A stretch of DNA of 64,000 nucleotides from an uncultured Pelagibacteraceae bacterium (GCA_902569785.1 CACFVO010000001.1:1-64000), one strand, 5' to 3'. Shown: positions 52,112 to 61,309, counted from the stretch's first letter. The notes: a model not told the origin generated them from the sequence alone. A program made the numbers and translations.

Positions 52112-52963
52112 ATGTCCTCTAGTAGAGATGATTTTGGTATAGCGTTTCGTTCAGCCCTTTTACAAAGAGGTGCTGCACAAAAATTTTCATTAGTTTTTTT
52201 AATAATTATAGCAAGTGTTATCTTTTTTTTAGATGTTTACGGTTTTAGTTTTATGAAACCTGTAAGGTCTATTGTTAACGATGGAATTTATAGAGTTTCA
52301 TTAATAGCCTCATCTCCATCCAGATTTATTCCAAAAGCAACACAAAGTGTCACAAATTTATTTAATATAAAAAGCGAAAATGAAAAATTAAAAAAAGCAC
52401 TAGAAGTTTATAGGCAAAAAGAGCTTAGTGTCGAATACTTAACCAATCAAAATAAAAGTTTAAGAAAAATTTTAGAGTCGGATGAAACTTTATTTCAATT
52501 TCAATCAAAAACTATTCTTTCAAAAGTTTTAATTGACAAAAGTAGCCCGTATTTAAAATCAATCATTATTAACAGAGGGTCTAAATCAGGTATTTTAAAA
52601 GGAATGCCAGTTTTAGACAAAGAATATTTAGTTGGTCGAGTTGTAGAAACAAACTACTTGTCTTCAAGAGTTTTGCTTTTAAATGATTTAAACAGCAGAA
52701 TACCCGTAACTTTTGGCGAAGATGGAGTCCAAGCAATTTTAAAAGGCAGTGGCGGATCAAAGCCAGTGCTAGAATATTTACCCGAAGGTTACGTGGTTGA
52801 AGAAGGAATAGAAGTATTTACTTCTGGAAAAGATAGAATATTCCTTCCAGGATCTCCAATTGGAATCACAACAGAAAAAGGACAAGTAAAACTATTTTCT
52901 GAGTCTAGCCAACTTTCATTTGTTAAAGTTGATCTTTCAAAACAAAATAAGGAGGTTTTTTAA
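52112..52963 (+). CDS. mreC: rod-shape determining protein MreC
   Basis: 283 residues. A cytoplasmic N-terminus and one transmembrane helix (FSLVFLIIIASVIFFLDVYGF) precede a coiled coil (KSENEKLKKALEVYRQKELSVEYLTNQNKSLRKI) and the paired beta-barrel domain (KTILSKVLIDKSSPYLKSIIINRGS, GMPVLDKEYLVGRV, SSRVLLLNDLNSRIPV). MreC links MreB to PBP2 in the periplasm. It ends in front of mreD with the ribosome site AAGGAGG inside its last codons. Confidence 0.95.
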   Translation: MSSSRDDFGIAFRSALLQRGAAQKFSLVFLIIIASVIFFLDVYGFSFMKPVRSIVNDGIYRVSLIASSPSRFIPKATQSVTNLFNIKSENEKLKKALEVYRQKELSVEYLTNQNKSLRKILESDETLFQFQSKTILSKVLIDKSSPYLKSIIINRGSKSGILKGMPVLDKEYLVGRVVETNYLSSRVLLLNDLNSRIPVTFGEDGVQAILKGSGGSKPVLEYLPEGYVVEEGIEVFTSGKDRIFLPGSPIGITTEKGQVKLFSESSQLSFVKVDLSKQNKEVF

Positions 52964-53476
52964 ATGTCAAAATTTAATACGATAAGCAAAGCTATTAATC
53001 TTGGTCCTCTTGTTCTTTTATATTATTTATCTCTTAGTGAAATAGACAGTCATTTTGAAAATTATTTTGAAATTTTATCTTTTAATATACAATTAATCAT
53101 AATTTATTTTTGGGTTTCAAAAAGACCAGAAGCACTTGGAAATGGACATATCTTTTTTGCCGGTCTGATTAATGATGTTGTTATAGGTTTTCCTCTAGGC
53201 TTAAGTTCTTTATCTTATCTGGTAGTATCCTTTGTGGCTACTTACGTGAAAAATATGACAGTTAACACTAGAATTACGACCGACTGGTTTACTTTTTTTA
53301 TTGCAATCTTTTTTTCTAATGCAATATTTTTTGCTTTGCTAACTAATTTTTCAGAGACAACTGTAAGCATTACAGAAATGTCATACAATACTTTTTTTAC
53401 TTTACTTTTCTTTCCATTTTTTTGGTTTATATTTACTTTCTATAACTCAATTATAACGACTGGAAAGAATGCTTAG
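52964..53476 (+). CDS. mreD: rod-shape determining protein MreD
   Basis: A 170-residue integral membrane protein with five or six helices. FFAGLINDVVIGFPLGLSSLSYL is the characteristic MreD segment (GxxxDxxxGxPLG). It helps assemble the elongasome with MreC. The ATG directly follows the mreC stop, with a strong AAGGAGG upstream; the end overlaps mrdA by 8 bp. Confidence 0.92.
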   Translation: MSKFNTISKAINLGPLVLLYYLSLSEIDSHFENYFEILSFNIQLIIIYFWVSKRPEALGNGHIFFAGLINDVVIGFPLGLSSLSYLVVSFVATYVKNMTVNTRITTDWFTFFIAIFFSNAIFFALLTNFSETTVSITEMSYNTFFTLLFFPFFWFIFTFYNSIITTGKNA

Positions 53477-55403
53477 CTCTGGATCTGGGAATACAGTTAT
53501 AAAATCAAAATTAATAAGCAGAAGAATGTTTTTATTGTCTGTTAGCAAAGCTGTAGTTGTAGTCGGAGTTTTGGGTCGTTTGATCTCACTTCAAATTAAT
53601 GAAAGCACCAAATATAAAACTTTATCTGATAAAAATAGATTTAGAGAATGGAAATTAGCTCCTGAACGAGGAATTATAAAAGATTATTTCAATAAAGAAA
53701 TGGCCTCTAATAAACAAGTTTACCAAATACATTTAATACCTGAAAATGCACAAAGCATTGAAGAAGTATTTTTTAGACTTAAAACAATATTAAATATATC
53801 AGATAAAAAGATATTTTCTTTAAGAAAAAAAATAACAAAACAAAAGCCCTGGGAACCGATTATTGTTTCTGACAATTTAAATTGGTCAGAGTTTTCAAGA
53901 ATAAATCTATTTTTGCATGAGCTACAAGGAGTAGAACCTATAGTATCAGTTGCAAGAGTATATAAAGATAGTTCCTCCGCTCATGCTTTAGGCTATGTTT
54001 CTCAAGTGAGCGCTAAAGATTTAAAAAACAAAAAATATTTAAAAGACATGTCAGTTCCTGGTATTGCAGTAGGTAAGACAGGACTTGAAAATAGATTAGA
54101 TAAAGAAATAATAGGTGAAGTTGGTTTTCAAAGGTATGAAGTTAATGCTTTTGGAAAAAGAATTAAACAAATCAAAGTTGACCCTGGCAAAGCGGGAAAA
54201 AGTTTTAAAACTACATTAGATTTAGAAGTTCAAAAATATGTAGCAGAAATACTGGGAAATAAAGCAGCATCGGTATGTGTTATGGATATTTACAATGGGG
54301 ATATTATATCTCTAGTATCCTCTCCTTCTTATGATCCAAATGCTTTTGTTCATGGAATAGACCAGGCGTATTGGAAAAGTTTAATTAACAACGATAGAAA
54401 ACCTTTAATTAATAAAGCTGTTTCAGGATTATATCCACCAGGATCAACTATTAAAACCCTTGTAGCATTAAGTGCTTTGGAAAATAAAATAATTCGACCT
54501 TTAGACACCGTCAGATGTAAAGGTAAAATTGAATTATTTGGTGAGAAATTTCATTGCTGGAAAAAAGAAGGTCACGGCATAATGAACATGAGAACAGGGA
54601 TTAAGAGATCATGCGATGTGTATTTTTATGAAGTTGCTAGAAGACTAGGTGTAGACCGTTTATCAGAAACAGCAAAAAAGTTTGGTCTTGGAAAAAAAGT
54701 TTTACAAGATTTTTCTGAAGAACGTTCAGGAGTAGTGCCTAGTACTTCTTGGAAAAAAAAATATATTGGTCAAAACTGGTATTTAGGAGAAACATTACAC
54801 TCAGGAATAGGCCAAGGTTATTTTCAAAGTACACCAATTCAATTATGCTTAATGACTGCTCAAATAGCTAATGGAGGATTTGAAATTAAACCTAGAATAC
54901 TGTTTGACAAAACAAAAAATAATTTAAAAGAGTATTTAAAATTTAAAAATGAAAATCCTGGTCAACCTCTACCCGCTGACCTACTAGTATCCAATTTTGA
55001 TTTAAAACCATTATTTAAGAATCAGGAAAACATAAAGATTATAAAAGATGCGATGTACTCATCTTCAAATGAACCAGGAGGAACCTCTTATAGATCAAGA
55101 TTAGAAGACAAAAGATTTACTTTTGCTGGCAAGACAGGCTCATCTCAGATTAGAAAATTTACGGAAGCACAGCGAGAGGCAGAAGTAAAACAAGAACAAT
55201 TAAAATATGAAAATCGAGACCACGCTTTATTTATTGCTTTTGCTCCAGTAAGCGATCCTAAATATGCAATTAGCGTTGTAGTAGAACATGGTGGCACAGG
55301 AAGTAAAGCTGCAGCACCAATAGCAAAAAAAGTTATTAAAAAAGTTTTAGAACGTCACAGTTTACGACAATCTATAAGAAATTTACCAGGAGATTCTATT
55401 TAA
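53469..55403 (+). CDS. mrdA: elongation-specific transpeptidase PBP2
   Basis: A class B penicillin-binding protein, 644 residues. One N-terminal membrane helix (MFLLSVSKAVVVVGVLGRLI) is followed by a pedestal with REWKLAPERGIIKD and ALGYVSQVS. The transpeptidase domain has the catalytic Ser in PPGSTIKTLV (SxxK), the second motif RSCDVYFYE, and the third FAGKTGSSQ (KTG). It crosslinks side-wall peptidoglycan with the glycan polymerase RodA, encoded next with a 1-bp overlap. Position after mreBCD separates it from ftsI. Confidence 0.96.
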   Translation: MLSSGSGNTVIKSKLISRRMFLLSVSKAVVVVGVLGRLISLQINESTKYKTLSDKNRFREWKLAPERGIIKDYFNKEMASNKQVYQIHLIPENAQSIEEVFFRLKTILNISDKKIFSLRKKITKQKPWEPIIVSDNLNWSEFSRINLFLHELQGVEPIVSVARVYKDSSSAHALGYVSQVSAKDLKNKKYLKDMSVPGIAVGKTGLENRLDKEIIGEVGFQRYEVNAFGKRIKQIKVDPGKAGKSFKTTLDLEVQKYVAEILGNKAASVCVMDIYNGDIISLVSSPSYDPNAFVHGIDQAYWKSLINNDRKPLINKAVSGLYPPGSTIKTLVALSALENKIIRPLDTVRCKGKIELFGEKFHCWKKEGHGIMNMRTGIKRSCDVYFYEVARRLGVDRLSETAKKFGLGKKVLQDFSEERSGVVPSTSWKKKYIGQNWYLGETLHSGIGQGYFQSTPIQLCLMTAQIANGGFEIKPRILFDKTKNNLKEYLKFKNENPGQPLPADLLVSNFDLKPLFKNQENIKIIKDAMYSSSNEPGGTSYRSRLEDKRFTFAGKTGSSQIRKFTEAQREAEVKQEQLKYENRDHALFIAFAPVSDPKYAISVVVEHGGTGSKAAAPIAKKVIKKVLERHSLRQSIRNLPGDSI

Positions 55404-56527
55404 TGTTTCAACCTAGGTCCATACAATCATCTTTAAGTTTTAGAGATAAACTTTACTCTATTGATTATGTTTTAGTTTTTTCTATTTTAATTTTAGGAAT
55501 TGTGAGTATGTTTGCAATGTACTCGACAGATGGTGGAGAATTTAAATACCACACTGAAAGTCATATTCTCAGATTTTTTGTTTTCTTCTTAATGTTTTTT
55601 ATTTTATCTTTTGTACAAATAAGATTTTGGCATACTACTAGCTATTTTATCTATCTAGTTTTTCTTATTCTTCTTATAGGAGTTAAATATTTTGGATTAA
55701 CATCATCAGGATCACAACGATGGTTAAATTTTTACTTTATGAATCTTCAGCCTTCTGAGTTGATGAAGATAGGTTTGATTTTATTTTTAGCAAAATATTA
55801 TCATCGTATTCCAATAGAGAGCGTTAATAAGTTGAAATTCCTTTTTCTTCCGATATTTGTTTTAATTTTTCCAGTACTGCTAGTTGTAATGCAGCCAGAT
55901 CTAGGGACCTCCATTTTAATTGCTGCAGGGGGTTTAATAGTAGCTTGGCTCGCTGGAGTAAGGATAAAGTTTTTTATTTATTCTTTATTAATTTTTATTT
56001 CATTATTGCCTATAGCTATTTCTTTTTTAAAGCCATATCAAAAATCAAGAATATTAACATTTTTAAATCCTGAAAAAGATCCATTAGGAGCTGGCTATCA
56101 AATTATACAGTCTAAAATTGCTATAGGTTCAGGAGGTCTTTTTGGTAAAGGTTTTTTGAATGGATCACAAAGTTATCTTGATTATTTACCAGAAAAACAC
56201 ACTGATTTTATATTCACTTTATTTTCTGAAGAGTTTGGTTTCTTTGGATCAGTATTCATCTTGTTGCTTTACGGAGTGATTATTTTAAGAATAGTTAAAA
56301 TAGGAAACATAACTAGGAGTAATTTTGGAAAACTTTATTGTTATAGTTTTGCAACAGCATTTTTTATTTATGTAATAGTAAATATGGGTATGGTCCTAGG
56401 ATTATTACCAATTGTAGGCTCTCCTTTACCCATTATGTCTTATGGAGGTTCATCTATGATGGCAATTATGCTCGGATTAGGCATTGCAATGTCTTGTAAG
56501 GTATACAAAGACATGCCAGTTAATTAA
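55403..56527 (+). CDS. rodA: side-wall peptidoglycan polymerase RodA
   Basis: A SEDS-family protein of 374 residues with about ten transmembrane helices. Motifs: SGSQRWLNFYFMNLQPSELMKIG, VVMQPDLGTSILIAAGG, FLNPEKDPLGAGYQIIQSKIAIGSGG, GKGFLNGSQSYLDYLPEKHTDFIF, EEFGF, and GSPLPIMSYGGSSM. It polymerises lipid II into glycan strands during elongation. It pairs with mrdA, and a bactofilin gene lies 83 bp downstream. Confidence 0.97.
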   Translation: MFQPRSIQSSLSFRDKLYSIDYVLVFSILILGIVSMFAMYSTDGGEFKYHTESHILRFFVFFLMFFILSFVQIRFWHTTSYFIYLVFLILLIGVKYFGLTSSGSQRWLNFYFMNLQPSELMKIGLILFLAKYYHRIPIESVNKLKFLFLPIFVLIFPVLLVVMQPDLGTSILIAAGGLIVAWLAGVRIKFFIYSLLIFISLLPIAISFLKPYQKSRILTFLNPEKDPLGAGYQIIQSKIAIGSGGLFGKGFLNGSQSYLDYLPEKHTDFIFTLFSEEFGFFGSVFILLLYGVIILRIVKIGNITRSNFGKLYCYSFATAFFIYVIVNMGMVLGLLPIVGSPLPIMSYGGSSMMAIMLGLGIAMSCKVYKDMPVN

Positions 56528-56570
56528 AAAAAAGACCTATAATGGGCAGAGTTTTTTTTTAAAAAAGACT

Positions 56571-56599
56571 TGTTAATATTACTAATAGGTGATTAGATT
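56571..56599 (+). promoter_or_regulatory. promoter of the bactofilin gene, very short leader
   Basis: TTGTTA at 56571-56576, a 17-bp spacer, and TAGATT at 56594-56599. The start would fall at about 56605, roughly 5 bases before the ATG at 56611. The -10 sequence is identical to that in front of ilvB. No ribosome site is present. Confidence 0.45.
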
Positions 56600-56610
56600 A
56601 ATAAAAATAT

Positions 56611-57075
56611 ATGTTCGGAGACAAAAAAAATAAAATAAAAGATACTGAAAGATCCTTAATAAGCGAAACAGTAAGTATTGAAGGAACAATAAATAGTTCT
56701 GGAGCTATTGATGTTGCAGGTCTAGTTAAAGGTCCAGTAACTTCAAAAGAAATAGTTATTAGAGAAACCGGATCAATTACAGGCTCTATCGAAGGAGATA
56801 GAGTTGAAATACATGGTCACATGGATGGAAAAATATCAGGTGACGAGGTGATTGTCGGAAGCACTGGCACAGTTAAAGGCGATATCGAGTTTGGCAATAA
56901 TCTAAAAACAGAAAATGGCGCAGACATAGATGGATACATTAAAAAAACTCATGGATCTAAATCTAAACTTAAACCTGACTTTTTATTTAGCAAATCATCA
57001 AAAGAAGAGAAGAAGACCAAAGAAAATGGTGGCTCTGAAGCAAATTTAAACAAAGATTCAGAAGTTTTAGCCTAA
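56611..57075 (+). CDS. bactofilin family cytoskeletal protein
   Basis: 154 residues with the DUF583 right-handed beta-helix pattern of short repeats: TVSIEGTINSSGAIDVAGLVKGPVTS, IVIRETGSITGSIEGDRVEIHG, MDGKISGDEVIVGSTGTVKGDIEF, then GADIDGYI. A Lys/Ser/Glu-rich unstructured tail of about 45 residues follows. Bactofilins polymerise without nucleotide and scaffold local wall synthesis. The position behind rodA supports a role in cell shape, though it appears to have its own promoter. Confidence 0.92.
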   Translation: MFGDKKNKIKDTERSLISETVSIEGTINSSGAIDVAGLVKGPVTSKEIVIRETGSITGSIEGDRVEIHGHMDGKISGDEVIVGSTGTVKGDIEFGNNLKTENGADIDGYIKKTHGSKSKLKPDFLFSKSSKEEKKTKENGGSEANLNKDSEVLA

Positions 57076-57120
57076 TCTATCGCACTACAAAATCTATAAA
57101 GTTTGCATTATAAATTTTCT

Positions 57121-58380
57121 ATGGAAAAATATAAGTGTAAATCTGTAGGGGTTGTAGGAGCTGGCATACAAGGGATCTGTGTAGGTCTTCAATTAATTAA
57201 AAAAGGAATTCCAGTTACTATATTTGACAGAAGTGACCCTTTGTCTTCAGAATTCAAATCTGCATCTTATGGAAATGCGGGTCACTTTTCTCCTTATGCA
57301 GTTTTACAATTTAATCGTCCCGATGTTTTGTATGATGTCCCTAAAATGCTTTTTGGTTCTAACGGCCCTCTAGCTTTAAAATGGAATTATGTTCCAAGTT
57401 TGATGCCTTGGATATTAAATTACTTAAAAAGATTTAATAAGAAATCAATGTTGCATACTGCAAAATATATGCATCAAATTTTAAGTTTATCAAATGATGC
57501 ATACGAAGAGATATTTAAGGAGATAGACACAACTAATTTAATTGAAAGAAAAGGTATTATTTATGTTTGGACGAATAAAAATTTAAAAAGCAGAAAGCTT
57601 GAAATCAAAGTTAGAAATGACTTAGGTATAGAACAAAAACTTTTAACTAAGAAAGAAATTTTAGATTTAGAACCTAACTTGAGCCCAGCATTTGATGCTG
57701 GTGTAATTTATGAAAACGCAATGCATGCTAGAGATCCTCATGGAATTTTAAAAGCAATATTTAAGCTTTTTTTAATTAAAGGAGGAAAATTTATCCAAGA
57801 AAATATTATAAATCTTAAACAAGTTGATGATAGTCAAACCATTGTTAAATCAGAAAAAAATAAATACATTTTTGAAAAAATTGTAATTGCTTCAGGAGCT
57901 TTTTCAAAAAATTTAACAGATCAATTAGAAGAAAACATCCCTCTTGATACTGAGCGAGGATATCATGTTCATTTTAAAAATATGGAACATTTAATTTCTA
58001 GACCAGTGATCTTTTTAGACAGAGGTTTTGGCATGACTCCAATGAATCAAGGATTAAGAGCTGTCGGCACTGTTGAACTCGGAGGTTTAAAAAATCCTCC
58101 ATCCAAAAAACGTATCGATTATCTCATAAGATGTGCAAAAGAGCTTTTACCACAACTTAAAAAGCATGATGATGAATGGTTAGGTTTTAGACCAACACTA
58201 CCAGATTTTTTACCTATCCTTGGCCCTTCCTTAAAAAATAAAAACATCATTTATGCATTTGGCCATCATCATTTAGGCTGGACTCTAGGAGCTATAACAG
58301 GCAAAATTATCTCTAAGATAGTTGCGGAAGAGAAAACAAATTTAGATTTATCTCCCTACAGCTCAAAAAGATTTAATTAG
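57121..58380 (+). CDS. FAD-dependent oxidoreductase, D-amino-acid dehydrogenase (DadA) type
   Basis: A DAO-family flavoprotein of 419 residues. The FAD loop is VGVVGAGIQGICVGLQLIKKG, followed by IFDRSDPLSSEFKSASYGNAGHFSPYAV, as in DadA. The C-terminal part has LDTERGYHVHF, RGFGMTPMNQGLRAVGTVELGG, and LGFRPTLPDFLPILGPS with HHHLGWTLGAITGK. It would oxidise D-amino acids to 2-oxo acids, passing electrons to the respiratory chain. The frame extends to a TTG at 57103, but ATG 57121 (MEKYKCKSVGVVGAG) is preferred. The exact substrate is uncertain. An exporter gene follows after 7 bp. Confidence 0.87.
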   Translation: MEKYKCKSVGVVGAGIQGICVGLQLIKKGIPVTIFDRSDPLSSEFKSASYGNAGHFSPYAVLQFNRPDVLYDVPKMLFGSNGPLALKWNYVPSLMPWILNYLKRFNKKSMLHTAKYMHQILSLSNDAYEEIFKEIDTTNLIERKGIIYVWTNKNLKSRKLEIKVRNDLGIEQKLLTKKEILDLEPNLSPAFDAGVIYENAMHARDPHGILKAIFKLFLIKGGKFIQENIINLKQVDDSQTIVKSEKNKYIFEKIVIASGAFSKNLTDQLEENIPLDTERGYHVHFKNMEHLISRPVIFLDRGFGMTPMNQGLRAVGTVELGGLKNPPSKKRIDYLIRCAKELLPQLKKHDDEWLGFRPTLPDFLPILGPSLKNKNIIYAFGHHHLGWTLGAITGKIISKIVAEEKTNLDLSPYSSKRFN

Positions 58381-58387
58381 GAGAATT

Positions 58388-59281
58388 TTGTCGAAAAATT
58401 ATTTAGCTTATTTATTTTTAATTCTAGCAGCGTTGTTTTGGTCAGGTAATTTTATCGTTGGTAAATTCGCTACATTATTTCAAATTCCTCCACTTACATT
58501 AAATGTTTTTAGATGGATTGCAGTTTGGTTTATATTGATACCTTTCACTCATAAAGAAATTTACAACAATCTACCTTATATAAAAAAAAATTGGCTTGTA
58601 ATTAGTTTTATGGGAGTAATTACAATAAGTACGTTTAACTCAGTTGTTTATTTTGCCTTGAACTATACTCAAGTTATAAATGCAGTTTTAATGCTCGCAG
58701 CTATCCCAGCAGCTACAATTGTTCTTTCATCTTTAATGAAAATTGAAAAAACAAATATTTTTCAAATAGTTGGACTCATTTTATCTATTATAGGAATTGG
58801 ATCAATAATTTCTAATGGTGACATTCAAAAAATTATTTCTTTAAGCTTTAATAAGGGAGATTTATGGATGCTAGTTTGTGTAATTACTTGGTCACTTTAT
58901 TCTACTTTACTTAAAAAATACAAATTTAAATTTTCACAATTTACTTTAATACAATTAATGGTTTCTGTTGGAATACTTTTTTTAATACCACAATTTTTTT
59001 ACGAAAAATCTATAGGCCTTGAATTAAATCTAAATAAAGCATTTTTTCTAATTCTTTTTTATGTAGTCATATTTCCAGCAATAGCAGCTTATTACTGTTG
59101 GCAAAAAGGTATAGAGATAATTGGACCAAATAGATCTACTATGTTTATTCAATTGATGCCTTTATTTAGCGCGATTATGGCAATCATTATTTTTAATGAA
59201 AAATTCGAGCTATATCATTTTGCAGGAGCTAGTTTTATATTAATTGGTATTTATCTATCAAATAGGAAAGCAAATGATTAA
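58388..59281 (+). CDS. EamA/DMT-superfamily transporter
   Basis: 297 residues with about ten transmembrane helices in two EamA repeats: AYLFLILAALFWSGNFIVGK and, in the second half, KGDLWMLVCVITWSLYSTLLKK. The family motif NRSTMFIQLMPLFSAIMA lies near the end. The members are mostly metabolite or amino acid exporters; the substrate is unknown. The start is TTG 58388, preceded by AGGAG at a good distance. It lies between a DadA-like dehydrogenase and a 2-hydroxyacid dehydrogenase and overlaps the latter by 8 bp. Confidence 0.88.
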   Translation: MSKNYLAYLFLILAALFWSGNFIVGKFATLFQIPPLTLNVFRWIAVWFILIPFTHKEIYNNLPYIKKNWLVISFMGVITISTFNSVVYFALNYTQVINAVLMLAAIPAATIVLSSLMKIEKTNIFQIVGLILSIIGIGSIISNGDIQKIISLSFNKGDLWMLVCVITWSLYSTLLKKYKFKFSQFTLIQLMVSVGILFLIPQFFYEKSIGLELNLNKAFFLILFYVVIFPAIAAYYCWQKGIEIIGPNRSTMFIQLMPLFSAIMAIIIFNEKFELYHFAGASFILIGIYLSNRKAND

Positions 59282-60224
59282 AGTTGCAATTTTAGATGAC
59301 TATCAAGACATATTTAAACAAATAATTGATATTCAAAAATATAAAGAAAAATATAGTTTTGAAATTTTTAATGAACCATTTTTAAATGAAAATGAGGCAA
59401 TCGTTGCTCTAGAGGAGTTCGAAGCACTTTTTATAATGAGAGAAAGAACTCCAATTACAAGAGCATTAATTACCGGACTTCCAAAGTTGAAATATATTAT
59501 GACTTCCGGAATGAGAAATAATGCTATTGATTTAGAAACAACAAAAAAAAATAAAATTATAGTTTGTGGAACAGAAATTAATCCAAATCCTGCAGCTGAA
59601 ATAACTTGGGCGTTAATTTTAGGCCTTTATAGAAATATGAGACAGGAGATTGATAATATGTTCCAAGGGTATTGGCAAACAACAATTGGTTTTGAATTAA
59701 AGGGTAAATTGATAGGTTTAATTGGTCTCGGTAAAATTGGAACACAAGTCGCTAAAGTTGCAAAAGCTTTTGGGATGGAGGTTTGTGCATGGAGTGAAAA
59801 TTTGGATTTATCTCACGCCAATAAAATTGGAGTTTTACCAATGAGTAAAGAAGATTTATTAAAAACAGCTGATATTATTTCAATACATCTAGTGCTTGGA
59901 GACAGGTATAAAAATCTAATTACAAAAAAAGAATTTGAATTGATGAAAAAATCATCATTCTTAATCAATACATCACGCGGTCAAATTATTAATGAAGATG
60001 ATTTAATTGAAGCTCTCAAAGAAGAAAAAATTGCTGGTGTAGGTCTAGATGTTTATGATAAGGAGCCACTTCCACAAGACCATAAATTGAGATTTCTTCC
60101 TAATGCGTTGTTATTGCCTCATATCGGTTACGTAACAGCTGAAAATTATTCTAAATTTTATTATCAAATGATCGAAAATCTTGAAAGCTGCCTAAAAAAG
60201 AAGCCTTTAAGGATAATATCTTAA
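59274..60224 (+). CDS. D-isomer-specific 2-hydroxyacid dehydrogenase (NAD-binding)
   Basis: 316 residues. The catalytic domain begins IKVAILDDYQDIF; a Rossmann fold with LIGLIGLGKIGTQVAKVAKAFG follows, then the catalytic Arg in INTSRGQIINEDDL, Glu in VYDKEPLP, and His in LPHIGYVTAENY. The family interconverts 2-oxo acids and D-2-hydroxy acids. ATG 59274 is chosen over the in-frame TTG at 59244 because the family starts here. The substrate is unknown; the neighbouring DadA-like enzyme would produce 2-oxo acids. Confidence 0.9.
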   Translation: MIKVAILDDYQDIFKQIIDIQKYKEKYSFEIFNEPFLNENEAIVALEEFEALFIMRERTPITRALITGLPKLKYIMTSGMRNNAIDLETTKKNKIIVCGTEINPNPAAEITWALILGLYRNMRQEIDNMFQGYWQTTIGFELKGKLIGLIGLGKIGTQVAKVAKAFGMEVCAWSENLDLSHANKIGVLPMSKEDLLKTADIISIHLVLGDRYKNLITKKEFELMKKSSFLINTSRGQIINEDDLIEALKEEKIAGVGLDVYDKEPLPQDHKLRFLPNALLLPHIGYVTAENYSKFYYQMIENLESCLKKKPLRIIS

Positions 60225-60335
60225 ATAGGCACTTCCATTATAGGTTGTATTATATATAAACTCAATTTGAGTGATTCGTTTGTTTTATAACAGGCAAATC
60301 TCTGCTTAAATTAGGAGTAAATAAAAAAAGGGAGT

Positions 60336-60659
60336 ATGAAAAAAATTTTCGTTTTATTAACAACAATGTTGTTACTTAATGGTTGTGCGGAGTCCATGGC
60401 ATTACTTGGCACTTCGGTTAGTGGAGCTTCAAACGGAAAAATACTTCAATCCTCTTTAAATTCCGCAATAAGCTATGGTGTAAAAAAGCAGACCGGCAAA
60501 GCTCCTTTAGAGCATGTTAAAGCTTATGCCGAAAAAATAAATCCTGAGAAAAAAAAAGAGCCATGCTTATCATTTCTTGAAAAAACTAATTCAGAAATTT
60601 GTACAATTGTAAAAAAACGACTTATTTTAACTAAATCAAAAATAAAATACTTAAATTAA
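60336..60659 (+). CDS. small lipoprotein, tandem paralog copy 1
   Basis: 107 residues. A lipoprotein signal peptide (KIFVLLTTMLLLNGC, lipobox Cys17) precedes AESMALLGTSVSGASNGKIL, SSLNSAISYGVKKQTGK, AYAEKINPEKKKEPCLSFLE and ICTIVKKR. It shares most of its residues with the protein encoded at 60800-61309 but ends about 60 residues earlier. Two Cys in the mature part are conserved in both copies and might form a disulfide. GGGAG precedes the start. The function is unknown and no family was recognised. Confidence 0.8.
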   Translation: MKKIFVLLTTMLLLNGCAESMALLGTSVSGASNGKILQSSLNSAISYGVKKQTGKAPLEHVKAYAEKINPEKKKEPCLSFLEKTNSEICTIVKKRLILTKSKIKYLN

Positions 60660-60799
60660 CCTCTCCTAAAAAAAAGCCTAAAGAAAACTTAGATTTCAAC
60701 TACCTTAAGTTGTGTTGATAAAAATAATTAGGCTTACAATTAACTTTTATTTAAATAAGAAGCAGATATACGAAAGCAATCAATGCAAGCCAAAAAACT

Positions 60800-61309
60800 A
60801 TGAAAAAAGTATTTTTTTTACTGTCAATTATATTTTTACTAAATGGATGTGCGGAGTCCATTGCTTTGCTGGGCAGTTCAGTTGGAGGAGCATCTAGTGG
60901 GAAAATGCTTCAATCTTCTTTAAATTCAGCTTTAAGCTATGGAGTTAAACAACATACAGGAAAAACCCCTTTAGGTCACGTACTTGCATATGCTGAAGAG
61001 AAAAATCCTGAAAAAAAGAAAGAAACTTGCTTTTCATTTATTGAAAGAACTAGATCGGAATTTTGTACGATTGTAAAAAAACAAATATCTTTAACAAATA
61101 GCGCTATAAAAGAGAAAACATTAAAAATTGGTAAAAAATATACTAAAACAAATAAGATCAAAGATGTAATTTTAGAGAAGGAAAATGATTTTACAAATAT
61201 TTTTTTTCAAGCAAAACAATCTCCTAGAAAGCTAGCTATAGCTTTTCAAACTAAGTTAAAAAAAGAGTCCAAAAATAAACATTCCAATCAATATTTAATC
61301 AAAGAGTGA
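60800..61309 (+). CDS. small lipoprotein, tandem paralog copy 2 with basic C-terminal extension
   Basis: 169 residues. Signal peptide with lipobox LLNGC (Cys17), then AESIALLGSSVGGASSGKML, SSLNSALSYGVKQHTGKTPLGHV, KKKETCFSFIERTRSEFCTIV. After residue 95 it continues with a Lys-rich tail (SAIKEKTLKIGKKY to KHSNQYLIKE) that copy 1 lacks. The first 95 residues clearly arose by duplication with copy 1. The positively charged tail might contact peptidoglycan or the membrane, but this is a guess. It converges on metY across a shared terminator. Confidence 0.82.
   Translation: MKKVFFLLSIIFLLNGCAESIALLGSSVGGASSGKMLQSSLNSALSYGVKQHTGKTPLGHVLAYAEEKNPEKKKETCFSFIERTRSEFCTIVKKQISLTNSAIKEKTLKIGKKYTKTNKIKDVILEKENDFTNIFFQAKQSPRKLAIAFQTKLKKESKNKHSNQYLIKE

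Noticed and set aside
60260..60272. Palindrome ACTCAA-T-TTGAGT upstream of the first lipoprotein gene
   Set aside because: It could be an operator, but 13 bases in AT-rich DNA is weak and no second copy was seen near the paralog.
60660..60799. Remnant of a C-terminal extension after the first lipoprotein copy
   Set aside because: A few codons (SPKKKPK) after the stop recall part of the copy 2 tail, but the match is too short in Lys-rich sequence to support a frameshift.
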